A stretch of DNA of 64,000 nucleotides from Paenibacillus tyrphae (GTDB taxonomy: Bacteria; Bacillota; Bacilli; Paenibacillales; NBRC-103111): contig NZ_JAMZAW010000010.1 in NCBI RefSeq assembly GCF_024158745.1, positions 124,001-188,000 on the forward strand. Reading direction: 5' to 3'. The position numbers and the translations under genes are program-made. Positions 16,819-24,927 of the stretch are shown piece by piece (position 1 is the first letter of the stretch; each line of letters starts with the position of its first letter). Below the pieces are notes generated by a model. It worked only from the letters and a program-made list of their open reading frames with translations, did no database searches and had not been told where the DNA came from.

Positions 16819-17543
16819 AATCGCGTTCCCCCTTTTCCCCGATTGTGCTCGTATATATTATGACCTGCCAGCGCGCTTAATCCATTCCTGTCTTTCACCA
16901 CGATAACCCCTTTATCACGCTCAACGAGACCTTTGATGCAGAACTGCCGGATGACCCGGTTCAAATGTCTGTAGCTTGTTCCGATGAAATTCGCTGCGTC
17001 CGACAGACTGACCGCGCTTTGCTGCCCTTCCAGTCGAGAGTCGGATTCGTCGGAGGTGACGGACAATAGATAGCTGGCCAAACGCACTTCCACCGGATGC
17101 ATCAGATTGAAGCTAAGCGAGTTGGATTTGATGTAAAACTTCTGCGTAATGATTTCCAGCAAAAACTGCAGCAGCGGCGCATGATCTCTACCGTATTTGT
17201 GCAGCCAACGGTAATGGATGCCGATCATACAGACGGACGATACGGCCTCGACCGTATTGAGAATGGGCGTCCCGCGCACGTATTCGACGTCTCCGATCAC
17301 CTCAAGCGGCGTCTTGAAAGAGAGAACGAGCGTTTTGCCTTCCGACGAGGTAGTATAGATCTTGATCTTCCCGTTCACAAGCACGTACAGATACTCTGGA
17401 GCTTGGCCTTGGGTGCAGATGAGATCCCCCTGCTCGAAGCCGTACAGCGACAAATGCGGCAGCAACGGCTCGTGAAATACGGATTCGAGCTGAAATGCCC
17501 GCAAATAATGATTCAATTGCTCACGATCTTGAATTTCCTTCAT
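16815..17543 (-). CDS. Crp/Fnr-family transcriptional regulator
   Basis: 242 aa from ATG 17543 (GGAGG upstream). The N-terminal cyclic-nucleotide-binding-type beta-roll spans about 25-140 (GDLICTQGQAPEYLYVLVNG, then PLEVIGDVEYV). A C-terminal winged helix lies at about 165-215 (LSDAANFIGTSYRHLNRVIR as the helix-turn-helix). The conserved Arg/Ser cAMP residues are not evident, so another effector is likely; it resembles YeiL. It is the middle gene between two DUF606 transporters, so it probably controls this operon. A 14-bp palindrome 63 bp upstream of the first gene is a candidate binding site. Confidence 0.9.
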   Translation of the reverse strand: MKEIQDREQLNHYLRAFQLESVFHEPLLPHLSLYGFEQGDLICTQGQAPEYLYVLVNGKIKIYTTSSEGKTLVLSFKTPLEVIGDVEYVRGTPILNTVEAVSSVCMIGIHYRWLHKYGRDHAPLLQFLLEIITQKFYIKSNSLSFNLMHPVEVRLASYLLSVTSDESDSRLEGQQSAVSLSDAANFIGTSYRHLNRVIRQFCIKGLVERDKGVIVVKDRNGLSALAGHNIYEHNRGKGGTRL

Positions 17544-17573
17544 GCTCCGGCCTCCAGCCTCAACTTGCAGCAA

Positions 17574-17999
17574 TCAAAATTTTAGGATGACCACACCGAC
17601 GATCATCATCGCGATCCCGATGAACTGCGGCAGCCCCGTCTTCTGCTTCGCCACGCCGAACCATCCTTTGCAGTCAATGATGAAGGTCAGACCTAGCTGC
17701 GCAATCAGCAAAACCGCAATCGTCAAAGTAACGCCGATCTGATGTATCGCTGTGACGTTGCTGAAAATAACGACCGCCCCGAATGCGCCGCCGGTCAAAT
17801 ACAGCGGCTTCACTTGCTTGAACCCCTGTAAACTCCCGTCGCGCATAAAGATCAGGATCAGCAGCGCCGCAATGAATCCGGTGAACTGGGTGAGCGTCGC
17901 CGCTTGCCATGTGCCGATGTCTTGACTAATCCGGGAGTTGGCTACTCCTTGCAGGGTAATAAAGCCCCCGCCTAAAAACGCAAATAAACTCCCCCGCAT
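17574..17999 (-). CDS. DUF606 (YdcZ-type) DMT-superfamily membrane protein, first of the pair
   Basis: 141 aa from ATG 17999 (GAGAGGG upstream); the frame is open further upstream but without membrane-protein character. Four to five hydrophobic helices; TLTIAVLLIAQLGLTFIIDC and the terminal GIAMMIVGVVILKF match the partner gene at 16336. First gene of the DUF606-crp-DUF606 operon. Likely forms one half of a heterodimeric small-molecule exporter. Preceded by a TATAGT -10 at 18016-18021. Confidence 0.85.
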   Translation of the reverse strand: MRGSLFAFLGGGFITLQGVANSRISQDIGTWQAATLTQFTGFIAALLILIFMRDGSLQGFKQVKPLYLTGGAFGAVVIFSNVTAIHQIGVTLTIAVLLIAQLGLTFIIDCKGWFGVAKQKTGLPQFIGIAMMIVGVVILKF

Positions 18000-18061
18000 G
18001 TCTTCCCTCTCCCCAACTATACATTTTTCCATTATTAAATGACAGATCGAAGGATTGGGAA

Positions 18062-18075
18062 AGGACATATGTCCT
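18062..18075. promoter_or_regulatory. Perfect 14-bp palindrome, candidate Crp/Fnr operator
   Basis: AGGACATATGTCCT is fully palindromic. A minus-strand -10 (TATAGT at 18016-18021) puts the start near 18009, so the palindrome centre is about 60 bases upstream, the class I activator position. The promoter has no good -35, consistent with activation. Confidence 0.5.
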
Positions 18076-18117
18076 GAATTGGCAAGTTGTCGCCGAGCTG
18101 TGGCCCGACAACACAAA

Positions 18118-18145
18118 AGAGACCTTCAAGGGCTTGAAGGTCTTA
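18118..18145 (-). terminator. Terminator of the DUF4303 gene
   Basis: Arms GACCTTCAAG and CTTGAAGGTC with a 2-base gap; on the minus strand the stem is followed by TCTTTTGTGTTG. Lies 50-77 bp after the DUF4303 stop. Confidence 0.7.
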
Positions 18146-18194
18146 GAGTTATACTAAAAATATTTGCCATCATATGAACTGGGACATTCATGTC

Positions 18195-18785
18195 TCAGTT
18201 GTGTTCTGCGATTCCCTCTTCATTGCCCCAATTGATAATTCTGAGCAGCACCTGATCCTGATCGTGAAACCCGTAACCTACGAAAAACGGAGAGGCCATT
18301 TTCAGAACGGAAAAATGTTTCTCTTGGATCAGCCGGTCAATCACTTTCCAGAAGATAATAGACAGATTGCCTTCCAAATAATCCTGATCTTCCGAATATC
18401 CCTTCGGATATGCGTCGCTTTCTGCAAATTCCTGCCAGCCCTTAAAGTCTACCTGCGTGTAGCCCTGATATTTAAAATCGCCGGTATTATTGGTAAATGG
18501 CAGCAAATTGGCACTGGTCATGTACGAATTGGCCATTTGCCAATTCATGCCTTTCTCGATGGATTGAGCGGTAAAGTTCAACGCCCTCTCGGCAGAACGT
18601 TTCGCCTCCATAACCGAGTTCTCTGTCGTGTCAAAGCATAGGAGCACGTAACTATAGTACGGCTCGGAATCAAAGGCGAAATAACAGATTTCTTCGTTTG
18701 CATGCTCAGCCGAAAACTGCTTTATGGCGGAAACGCTCTCTTGGTAAAGCCTTTCCTCTACTTCTTTCCAGTCCGGTTCATTCAT
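18195..18785 (-). CDS. DUF4303 family protein
   Basis: 196 aa, soluble, acidic. MNEPDWKEVEERLYQESVSA begins the family; ICYFAFDSEPYYSYVLLCFDT and the C-terminal FFVGYGFHDQDQ are characteristic of DUF4303, a family often found near SUKH-type and other toxin-immunity loci but without known biochemistry. ATG 18785 has AAAGGAG 11 bases upstream; an earlier start at 18818 is less likely. A stand-alone gene with its own terminator. No function can be assigned from sequence. Confidence 0.75.
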   Translation of the reverse strand: MNEPDWKEVEERLYQESVSAIKQFSAEHANEEICYFAFDSEPYYSYVLLCFDTTENSVMEAKRSAERALNFTAQSIEKGMNWQMANSYMTSANLLPFTNNTGDFKYQGYTQVDFKGWQEFAESDAYPKGYSEDQDYLEGNLSIIFWKVIDRLIQEKHFSVLKMASPFFVGYGFHDQDQVLLRIINWGNEEGIAEHN

Positions 18786-18915
18786 TGGGTATCCGACTCC
18801 TTTATGTTGTACTGGCACGATTTATTGCGGGCTGCTTCGCTTGTCATCTTAATTATAGAACGAATGTTCCTAATTTTTCAATTTTTAACAACGCGGTTAA
18901 TTTAACGTTAAACCA

Positions 18916-20355
18916 TTATCGGACTTCCGGCAGCGTCACTTCGGCCCGGTACAGCACGTCGTCCCACTGCACCTTGGCTCCCAAGGACTCCGCAACAAAG
19001 CGCAAAGGTACGAATATGCGTCCGTCCACCATTTTCGGCTCCGCGTCCAGCGTCATCGGCTGGCCGTTCACGATGGCCGTCGAACTGCCGGGCTTGAGCT
19101 CCACCTTCGTAGTCCCGCTTGTCATGTGAAGACTGGAGTCTTCCGCATGCCAGAGGTACTCGGCTTTCATTCTGTTCAACAGCACGCGAAAAGGCACCAT
19201 CGTCACCCCGCGATCGATGTAACCGGTCTTCTGCGCAATCAACTGCCCGTTCACACTCAGTTGAACCTGCGGCTGTTCCTTCTGCTGTACGATGAGCGCA
19301 TTGCTGAGCAGCCGCCCCGGCTTCCGCAGCATTTTGCCTTGGTAATAAAGTGCGGAGCTCGCTCCGCCATCGAGGTTGATGGCGTCCGTTATCCCTGCTT
19401 CAAGCAGCACGTGGGCCATCTGTTCGATCGTGCTGTACGAGATCGTTCCCATCACCAGACGCCCTTGCCCGTCAACGCCCGCAAAGCTTCGCACATTCGC
19501 TTGAGACGTCACCAGCGGGTCGTTAAACCCGTCGCGTTCAAAATCGATATCGACATTTCCTCCCGTCAGCAGCTTCGGTCCGGCGCCAATCGCCAGCTGA
19601 TATCGTTGGAGAGGGATCGCTTGCTTCGAGTCCGCATTCGTCACGGACTGATTCATGCTGAACTTGTCGCCCACCTTGATCTGGCCGGACACCTGCTCCA
19701 GACTGCGGTCCGTGGAAAGCAGCACGACCTTGCCGCCAGGCGGAATCATAACCGGTTCGCTGGAAATCGACCGGACCTTCTGATCCTCGCCGATCACGAT
19801 CTTCACCCCGGGCTCATCGGCTACATCGCCGTAATCCTTTGTGAAAACCCAAGCTTCCCGCTCCTCGTCACCGTAGTATTGATCGACCGCGTTTAAATGC
19901 GATGCAAAACGTCCCATCTGAACGCTGCTGCCAACCGCCAGCCGCTCGATCCGCGCTTCCTTATCGGCAGAGACCGTAATCGATACATCCTTATCTCCGC
20001 TGTAAAACAGATCGTTGTTGTTCATCAACACGCCGTAAGGCGTACGGTAATCAATATCCTCGGTGAACGCGTCGAAAAAGGTTCCGTTGATCCCGGCAAC
20101 CGCATGGTTATTCGACATCATCTCGGCGAAATTTTGGACGCTTCCTATTTTGCGGTTCGCCGCGACCGCCTTCACCTGAATGGTCGGGTCCTTCAAGTTC
20201 ACCCGGATCAGATCCAGCGTGTAATAACTGCCGTCGTAGCTTACCTTGCGCTGCTCATGGACTACCGCGTTATCCGCCGCCGAAAACGCCGTACCTGTAC
20301 CGAGAGTCAGCAGGAGCACGGCGCATGCCGCCATGTTGAACAAGCTTGATTTCAC
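18916..20355 (-). CDS. Secreted phosphodiester-glycosidase (NAGPA)-like protein with copper-amine-oxidase-type stalk domain
   Basis: 479 aa with an N-terminal signal peptide (cleavage near AFSA-AD, residues 24-27). The middle (about 50-340) is a NAGPA/phosphodiester-glycosidase domain: AGINGTFFD and the catalytic-type segment NLDGGASSALYYQG. The C-terminal ~100 residues are two stalk repeats (MVPFRVL, then GRIFVPLRFVAESLGAKVQW), the Cu-amine-oxidase-N-like module common on Paenibacillus surface proteins. The domain removes GlcNAc from phosphodiesters in animals; in bacteria it is linked to exopolysaccharide or cell-wall glycan processing. A related, shorter protein is encoded at 26132. Stand-alone. 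Confidence 0.88.
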   Translation of the reverse strand: MKSSLFNMAACAVLLLTLGTGTAFSAADNAVVHEQRKVSYDGSYYTLDLIRVNLKDPTIQVKAVAANRKIGSVQNFAEMMSNNHAVAGINGTFFDAFTEDIDYRTPYGVLMNNNDLFYSGDKDVSITVSADKEARIERLAVGSSVQMGRFASHLNAVDQYYGDEEREAWVFTKDYGDVADEPGVKIVIGEDQKVRSISSEPVMIPPGGKVVLLSTDRSLEQVSGQIKVGDKFSMNQSVTNADSKQAIPLQRYQLAIGAGPKLLTGGNVDIDFERDGFNDPLVTSQANVRSFAGVDGQGRLVMGTISYSTIEQMAHVLLEAGITDAINLDGGASSALYYQGKMLRKPGRLLSNALIVQQKEQPQVQLSVNGQLIAQKTGYIDRGVTMVPFRVLLNRMKAEYLWHAEDSSLHMTSGTTKVELKPGSSTAIVNGQPMTLDAEPKMVDGRIFVPLRFVAESLGAKVQWDDVLYRAEVTLPEVR

Positions 20356-20518
20356 GTGCTTTCCCTCCGATGTGTCTACACCTGATTGTTGTTATTTCCT
20401 GAAATTAAAATTCGCGGCCGACGGCGAAATTCCTGTACATATTTGGAATAGAAAAATACTCGTGATTTTAACCTTCATCATATAGTTTATCATTAACTTT
20501 AAGTATTTAATTCAAGGT

Positions 20519-20547
20519 TTGCTTAAGCGAGACGCTTTTGATATAGT
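20519..20547 (+). promoter_or_regulatory. Promoter of the double-MerR gene
   Basis: TTGCTT, a 17-base spacer, and TATAGT, 40 bp upstream of the ATG at 20588. The spacing is normal, not the 19-20 bp seen in promoters activated by MerR proteins. Confidence 0.55.
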
Positions 20548-20587
20548 AGAAATCTACTTTTGCTTTGTTCGTGAAGGAGGCCTGGAG

Positions 20588-21292
20588 ATGCGGTATTACA
20601 AGCCGATCGAGATTGCCAGAGAATTGCACATTAGCACGAGCGCCTTGCGGCATTACGAGTCTTGGGGCGTCGTTCCGGCACCCGACCGCGCTCCGAACGG
20701 GTACCGCCTGTATACCAAGGTGCATTTGGCTTACTTTCGCTGCCTGCGCGCGATGTTCCCCGCCTTTGGCGTCGGGCTCACCTGCCAAGTGCTTCGTCTC
20801 GTTCAAAGCGGGGATGTGGACACCGCCTTCTGGCTCGTGAACAAAGAGCAGGCGAACCTGCATCACGAAAAAACCGTTGCCGACCAGACGCTGGAGCTGC
20901 TGCAAAATCCGGAGCTCCCGCTCGCTGCGAACAAAAAGCTGAAAACCCACATGGGCATTGGCGAAGTCGCCGCTTTCACAGGGGTTCAGGATTCGGCCAT
21001 CCGGCATTGGGAGAAAGAAGGACTCATCTCGCCGGAACGCGATCCCGAGAATGGTTACCGGATATTCACGCCGATGCATGTACGCCAAATCTTGCTCATT
21101 CGCACGCTGCGCCGGACCGTCTATTTTTTGGAGAATATGAAGGAAATCGTCCAGGCCGTGGAGCATCAAAGCATCGAACAAGCGAAAAAGGTCACGGAAA
21201 ATGCGCTGGTAAGCATCCATCAGCGCAATCGCCAGCAGTTCTATGGCGTGCATCAATTGGTCGAGCTTTGTAAAGAGCTCGGGCTGCAATAA
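20588..21292 (+). CDS. Transcriptional regulator with two tandem MerR DNA-binding domains
   Basis: 234 aa from ATG 20588 (AAGGAGG upstream). Two complete MerR helix-turn-helix/wing units are visible: residues 1-70 (YYKPIEIARELHISTSALRH, then ESWGVVPAPDRAPNGYRLY) and about 120-190 (MGIGEVAAFTGVQDSAIRHW, then EKEGLISPERDPENGYRIF). The end (VYFLENMKEIVQAVEHQ) could be a short dimerisation helix. Classical MerR proteins have one such unit plus a coiled coil and effector domain. It converges with the P450 gene (stop codons 4 bp apart). No target gene is obvious. Effector-domain absence suggests a different way of sensing or a constitutive role. Confidence 0.9.
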   Translation: MRYYKPIEIARELHISTSALRHYESWGVVPAPDRAPNGYRLYTKVHLAYFRCLRAMFPAFGVGLTCQVLRLVQSGDVDTAFWLVNKEQANLHHEKTVADQTLELLQNPELPLAANKKLKTHMGIGEVAAFTGVQDSAIRHWEKEGLISPERDPENGYRIFTPMHVRQILLIRTLRRTVYFLENMKEIVQAVEHQSIEQAKKVTENALVSIHQRNRQQFYGVHQLVELCKELGLQ

Positions 21293-21295
21293 GAT

Positions 21296-22705
21296 CTACA
21301 AATCAACGAGCTGCCGAATGGTTCCTCGAACCGGCTCCCGTCCGAATTTGCCATCTTGGGGAACGATGCGCATCGGCATTCCGTTCACAGGACGCATGAC
21401 CAGATTCGGACTAATTTTGGCGTGGGGCACAACGGAAAATCGATAACGCCGCAGAAGGATCGACAGCACCACCTTCATCTCCTGCATGGCGAAGCCCCAG
21501 CCGATACACATGTGCGGCCCTGCGCTAAACGGCAGGAATTCATAAGGAGTCCGTTTGATCGCGCTCCAGCGCCCGGGTATAAAGCGATTCGGCTCTTCAT
21601 AGAGCTCGGGCAGCCGATGCGTGATGAACTGACTAAAGTACACATTCGTTTTCGGCGGTACCGTCACCCCTCCCAGCTCACACGAAGCCGTCGTCACCCT
21701 AGCTCCAATCGGCGCAGGCGGCAGCAAGCGCAAGCTTTCCTTCACCACGCCTTCGAGCAAAGGCAATTGATTCAGCTTTTCCAGACTCAGTTCGCCCTCC
21801 CCCACCACCCCGTTCAGTTCCTCCAGAAGGTCGGACATGATGTCAGGGTGCTGGCTCAGCAGAAAAATCGTCCACGTCAGCGCATTGGCCGTCGTCTCAT
21901 GTCCTGCGACAAACAAAGTGAAAGCGTGCCCGACCAACTCTTCATCCGTAAGCCTCGCGCCGTCCTCATCGTGAGCGTGAATCAGAGAGGCAAGAACATC
22001 GGCGGCCTTCGGCTCGGATCTTTTCCGCTCGATCAAGGAACGGATCAGGGCGTTCAACCGTTCGGCAATACGCAAAGCCCGGCGATACGGTGTAAAAGGC
22101 AGATTCACCGGTGTGAGCGTCACCCATAGAATCGACTTGGTCATCTGCGTAATCAGCGTCCCCATCTCATCCAGCTCTTCTTCGTTAGCCAATCCAAACA
22201 ACGTCTTCACCGCAATCCGCTGCGTCAATTTCTTCATTTCTTGATTGAGTTCAATCTCGGCACGCCCCTGCCATTCGTCCGTCAAACGTTCGGTAAGCCG
22301 GATCATATCCGCTCCGTACTGCATGATCCGGTCATGATGAAAGGCAGGCTGCATCAGACGGCGATGCTGCTTATGCTTCTCACCGGACATAAGGATGAGG
22401 TTCGTATAAAACATTTTCCCCAAGACGGTGTGCTTCGGGATCTTGACCAGTCCGGAGCTGATCTCGAAGAAATCCGGATTCGTAACGATTTGATGGTTAT
22501 ACTCGGGCCCGAAGGCAAAAATGGCGGAAGGTTTGTCCCCTTGGTTTAAGGCGACCAGCTTGCCGTAAGTATCGTACAACCAGAGTTGGTAAGCAAACGG
22601 ACTGCGGAAAAAGCGCAGCATGTTCATTTTCCAGCCCAACACCGACCGCGGACCCGGTATGCCCGGCTTTAAGCCCACAGGTCCGCTACCGTTTACGAGT
22701 TTCAT
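21296..22705 (-). CDS. Cytochrome P450
   Basis: 469 aa from ATG 22705 (AGAGGTG upstream). Hallmarks: I-helix AGHETTANALTW, K-helix ESLRLLPP (ExxR), PERF-like NRFIPGRW, and the heme loop FLPFSAGPHMCIGWGFAM with the Cys ligand. Soluble, without an N-terminal membrane anchor; closest in style to the CYP102/CYP110-like bacterial group acting on fatty acids or lipophilic compounds. It is divergent from a TetR gene with a palindrome between them, so it is probably repressed by that regulator. No redox partner nearby. Substrate unknown. Confidence 0.93.
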   Translation of the reverse strand: MKLVNGSGPVGLKPGIPGPRSVLGWKMNMLRFFRSPFAYQLWLYDTYGKLVALNQGDKPSAIFAFGPEYNHQIVTNPDFFEISSGLVKIPKHTVLGKMFYTNLILMSGEKHKQHRRLMQPAFHHDRIMQYGADMIRLTERLTDEWQGRAEIELNQEMKKLTQRIAVKTLFGLANEEELDEMGTLITQMTKSILWVTLTPVNLPFTPYRRALRIAERLNALIRSLIERKRSEPKAADVLASLIHAHDEDGARLTDEELVGHAFTLFVAGHETTANALTWTIFLLSQHPDIMSDLLEELNGVVGEGELSLEKLNQLPLLEGVVKESLRLLPPAPIGARVTTASCELGGVTVPPKTNVYFSQFITHRLPELYEEPNRFIPGRWSAIKRTPYEFLPFSAGPHMCIGWGFAMQEMKVVLSILLRRYRFSVVPHAKISPNLVMRPVNGMPMRIVPQDGKFGREPVRGTIRQLVDL

Positions 22706-22748
22706 CTTTAAGCACCTCTTTTTTTGTATATTTTGAATAAAATTCATT

Positions 22749-22766
22749 CATATTATTCATAATATG
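22749..22766. promoter_or_regulatory. 18-bp inverted repeat, candidate TetR operator
   Basis: CATATTATTCATAATATG: 7-bp perfect arms and a 4-base centre, in the AT-rich region upstream of the P450 gene and 89 bp from the TetR start. Fits an operator for the divergent TetR. Confidence 0.45.
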
Positions 22767-22808
22767 CAAAAGAATGCTTTGGCTCAACCTTTTTTTCCCT
22801 TTTACAAA

Positions 22809-22837
22809 TTGATTCGATACAAATCATTTAGTATAGT
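22809..22837 (+). promoter_or_regulatory. Promoter of the TetR gene
   Basis: TTGATT, a 17-base spacer, TATAGT; about 17 bases before the ATG at 22855, so a short leader with GAGGTG as ribosome site. Confidence 0.6.
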
Positions 22838-22854
22838 AGTTGCGAGGTGAACAC

Positions 22855-23451
22855 ATGAACGGGTACCGGCTTCGTACGGAAAAGAAGAAAGAACTCATTC
22901 TCAAAACGACATTCGATTTAATTTTCACTTACGAGCTCGATAAGCTGAGTATCGCCGATATCGCCAGAAAGGCAAACGTCTCTCCGGTTACCATCTATAA
23001 TTATTTTGGGAGCCGGGATGAGCTTATCCGAATGACATTCGTTCATTACATGGATACGACGCTGGAAAAGTACGAAGACATTTTAGGGACAGAGATGCCG
23101 TTTCAGCAAAAAATGGATCTGATCTTGTGCGACCGCAGCGAAATCGCCAACCAATTGAATGTGAACCTCATTCGAGCAACGGCCGGCGATCCGGCGATCC
23201 GCGACTACCTGGAACAGTTTTATCAAAACAAAACCTTGCCTTTTTTCGAAAAATTGATTGATCAAGGAAAAAAGGAAGGCTATATTGACCCGAGTATTTC
23301 GATGGAAGCCGCAATGGTGTATACCCAACTGTTTAAAGAGGCTTTGGCGCGGCCCGGGTTTATGCAGCAAGCCAGTGAATCCATGCTTCAAGATTTGAAT
23401 CGGCTTTTTTATTTCGGTTTCATCGGGAGATCCCCGGAACATCGCGTTTAG
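22855..23451 (+). CDS. TetR-family transcriptional regulator
   Basis: 198 aa from ATG 22855 (GAGGTG upstream). N-terminal TetR helix-turn-helix: LILKTTFDLIFTYELDKLSI, then ADIARKANVSPVTIYNYFGSRDELI. The rest is an all-helical ligand/dimer domain without a recognised subfamily signature. Divergent from the P450 gene, which is the likely target; the candidate operator lies at 22749-22766. The kinase gene follows 21 bp downstream on the same strand and may be co-transcribed. Confidence 0.92.
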   Translation: MNGYRLRTEKKKELILKTTFDLIFTYELDKLSIADIARKANVSPVTIYNYFGSRDELIRMTFVHYMDTTLEKYEDILGTEMPFQQKMDLILCDRSEIANQLNVNLIRATAGDPAIRDYLEQFYQNKTLPFFEKLIDQGKKEGYIDPSISMEAAMVYTQLFKEALARPGFMQQASESMLQDLNRLFYFGFIGRSPEHRV

Positions 23452-23472
23452 GGTGAGAAAAGGAGGTCAGAT

Positions 23473-24333
23473 GTGGAGCGCCTGAGCGAGGTTATTTGGG
23501 TCGAGAAAACGAGCTTCGTTGACGAATTGCTGGACCAAGAACTAACCGTTAGCCCCATACCGGCCGGACTGGAAGCCAACGTGTTGAAATTTTGTTCCCC
23601 TAAGGACTGCGTTGTGTTAAAAATATGGAACAAAGCTTCGAATCCGGATGTGCATTTTCAACATGGCCTGCTGGCTGCACTTCGGCACAGAGGTATTTCC
23701 GTCTCAACGTCTTATGGATGGGGATACACTCCTTCCAGGCATAAAGTATTGTTGACGAGCTGCGATGGCAGCCCCCCTTCAGCGGTCACGAGCCGACACG
23801 TAAAAGATTTCGCCGATTTGCTGCTGGGTCTGCATCGATTATCGGTTCAGGAGCTGGACCCTGCGCTCCTTAAAACATACGATTTCATTCCTTATTTGTA
23901 TCCGGGAATTGAAGAGCATCAAGACATTCGGGCCGAACTGCTCCCGTTGGTTGCAAGCTCCGGACTGAAACGAAACAAGCTGATTCACGGCGACTTTAAC
24001 TTGGGCAACATCCTGGACAATCAAGGAAAGTACACCATCATCGACTGGACCAATGCGCAATTAGGGGACGCCAGGTACGATTTGGCTTGGTCAAGCTTTT
24101 TAATCCATATCTACAATGGAGAAATGCTGGCCTCTGCATTCCAAAATGCCTATTTATCGGGCAGTGAATTCGATACAGAAGAAATGCTAAGGTTCGAAGC
24201 GATTGCATGTCTCCGATGGCTGCTGCTCCATAGAACCGCCGAGGTCCCCAGAACCGGGACGACGATCCAGCGAGTCAATGACATCATCATCGGAAATAAA
24301 TATTTGAAGAACGAAATAGGAGGATTTCCATGA
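23473..24333 (+). CDS. Aminoglycoside phosphotransferase (APH)-family kinase
   Basis: 286 aa from GTG 23473 (AAAAGGAGG upstream). Protein-kinase-like fold: catalytic loop LIHGDFNLGNIL (HGDxxxxN) and metal-binding YTIIDWTNAQLGDARYDLAW. The N-lobe is short and the ATP-binding lysine is likely in CVVLKIWNK. APH-family proteins phosphorylate small molecules (aminoglycosides, macrolides, choline, homoserine); many chromosomal members have unknown substrates. It follows the TetR gene and overlaps the next small gene by 4 bp (ATGA). Antibiotic resistance cannot be concluded from sequence. Confidence 0.85.
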   Translation: MERLSEVIWVEKTSFVDELLDQELTVSPIPAGLEANVLKFCSPKDCVVLKIWNKASNPDVHFQHGLLAALRHRGISVSTSYGWGYTPSRHKVLLTSCDGSPPSAVTSRHVKDFADLLLGLHRLSVQELDPALLKTYDFIPYLYPGIEEHQDIRAELLPLVASSGLKRNKLIHGDFNLGNILDNQGKYTIIDWTNAQLGDARYDLAWSSFLIHIYNGEMLASAFQNAYLSGSEFDTEEMLRFEAIACLRWLLLHRTAEVPRTGTTIQRVNDIIIGNKYLKNEIGGFP

Positions 24334-24638
24334 TCAAACGTTATCGGATTACAAGAGAATATAAAGAAAATGGAACTTCGGAGCAAGGCATTTCTTTGGA
24401 GGAGTGCAAACAGTATTTTTCGACCAAACCCGACTTTGCCTATACCTCGGTATTTACGGTAACAGGGGCTTCCACCATGTCCATTGAGGGAGATTTTTTT
24501 ATGTGGAGCTGCGGCGAAAGCAAGATCCCTTTCCGGCATTACCAGGGGGATATCTACGTATCTGGCTCCAATGAAGCGGTAATCCCCAAAATGATGGAGA
24601 TTGCAGGCGAATTGGACGCGGATGTGCTGGAAGGATAA
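24330..24638 (+). CDS. Conserved-looking small protein of unknown function
   Basis: 102 aa, ATG overlapping the APH-family stop (ATGA), so translated by coupling. Mixed alpha/beta, soluble, with EECKQYFSTKPDFAYTSVFTV and a Trp-Cys pair (MWSCGES). I do not recognise a family. Its overlap with the kinase suggests a joint function. A hairpin at 24656-24692 follows. Confidence 0.7.
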   Translation: MIKRYRITREYKENGTSEQGISLEECKQYFSTKPDFAYTSVFTVTGASTMSIEGDFFMWSCGESKIPFRHYQGDIYVSGSNEAVIPKMMEIAGELDADVLEG

Positions 24639-24655
24639 TCTGGCGAAAACAATAG

Positions 24656-24692
24656 CATGAGGCCATTCCCAGTGGTTGGGATGGCCTCAAAA
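24656..24692. terminator. Terminator-like hairpin between converging genes
   Basis: Arms GAGGCCATTCCCA and TGGGATGGCCTC with a short loop (GTGGT); no good T-run on either strand. It lies just beyond the original stop of the DinB gene as reconstructed without the inserted repeat. Confidence 0.5.
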
Positions 24693-24713
24693 AGTTTATA
24701 CCCGGCTCTGCCG

Positions 24714-24927
24714 ATGAGCTGTTGAGAAAGTGGGCTTTTACAAAAATAGAGATGCATACGGAGGTGGGGTATCCACTGGAGAAGCGATAGCGGCCGCCTT
24801 TGTCTTCGGGAAATGTCCGCTGTTAAGCGGCTTCCAATCAAGATTTCCCGATGACAACAGCGGTCGGAAGTGGATACCCCACCTCTACGTAACCACTATT
24901 ATCCATTTGACCACTTTCTCAATAGCC
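24714..24927. mobile_element. MITE-like palindromic element, copy 1
   Basis: 214 bp between two identical 15-bp direct repeats (TACCCGGCTCTGCCG at 24699-24713 and 24928-24942). Terminal inverted repeats include TTGAGAAAGTGG (24722) and CCACTTTCTCAA (24911). Inside is a second pair, GGTGGGGTATCCACT and AGTGGATACCCCACC, plus complementary GTCTTCGGGAAAT/ATTTCCCGATGAC. No open frame. A related copy lies at 63448-63672. Insertion next to the DinB gene changed its last codons. Confidence 0.75.

Noticed and set aside
23473..24333. Calling the APH-family kinase an aminoglycoside resistance gene
   Set aside because: Only the generic kinase motifs are visible; many chromosomal members have other substrates.
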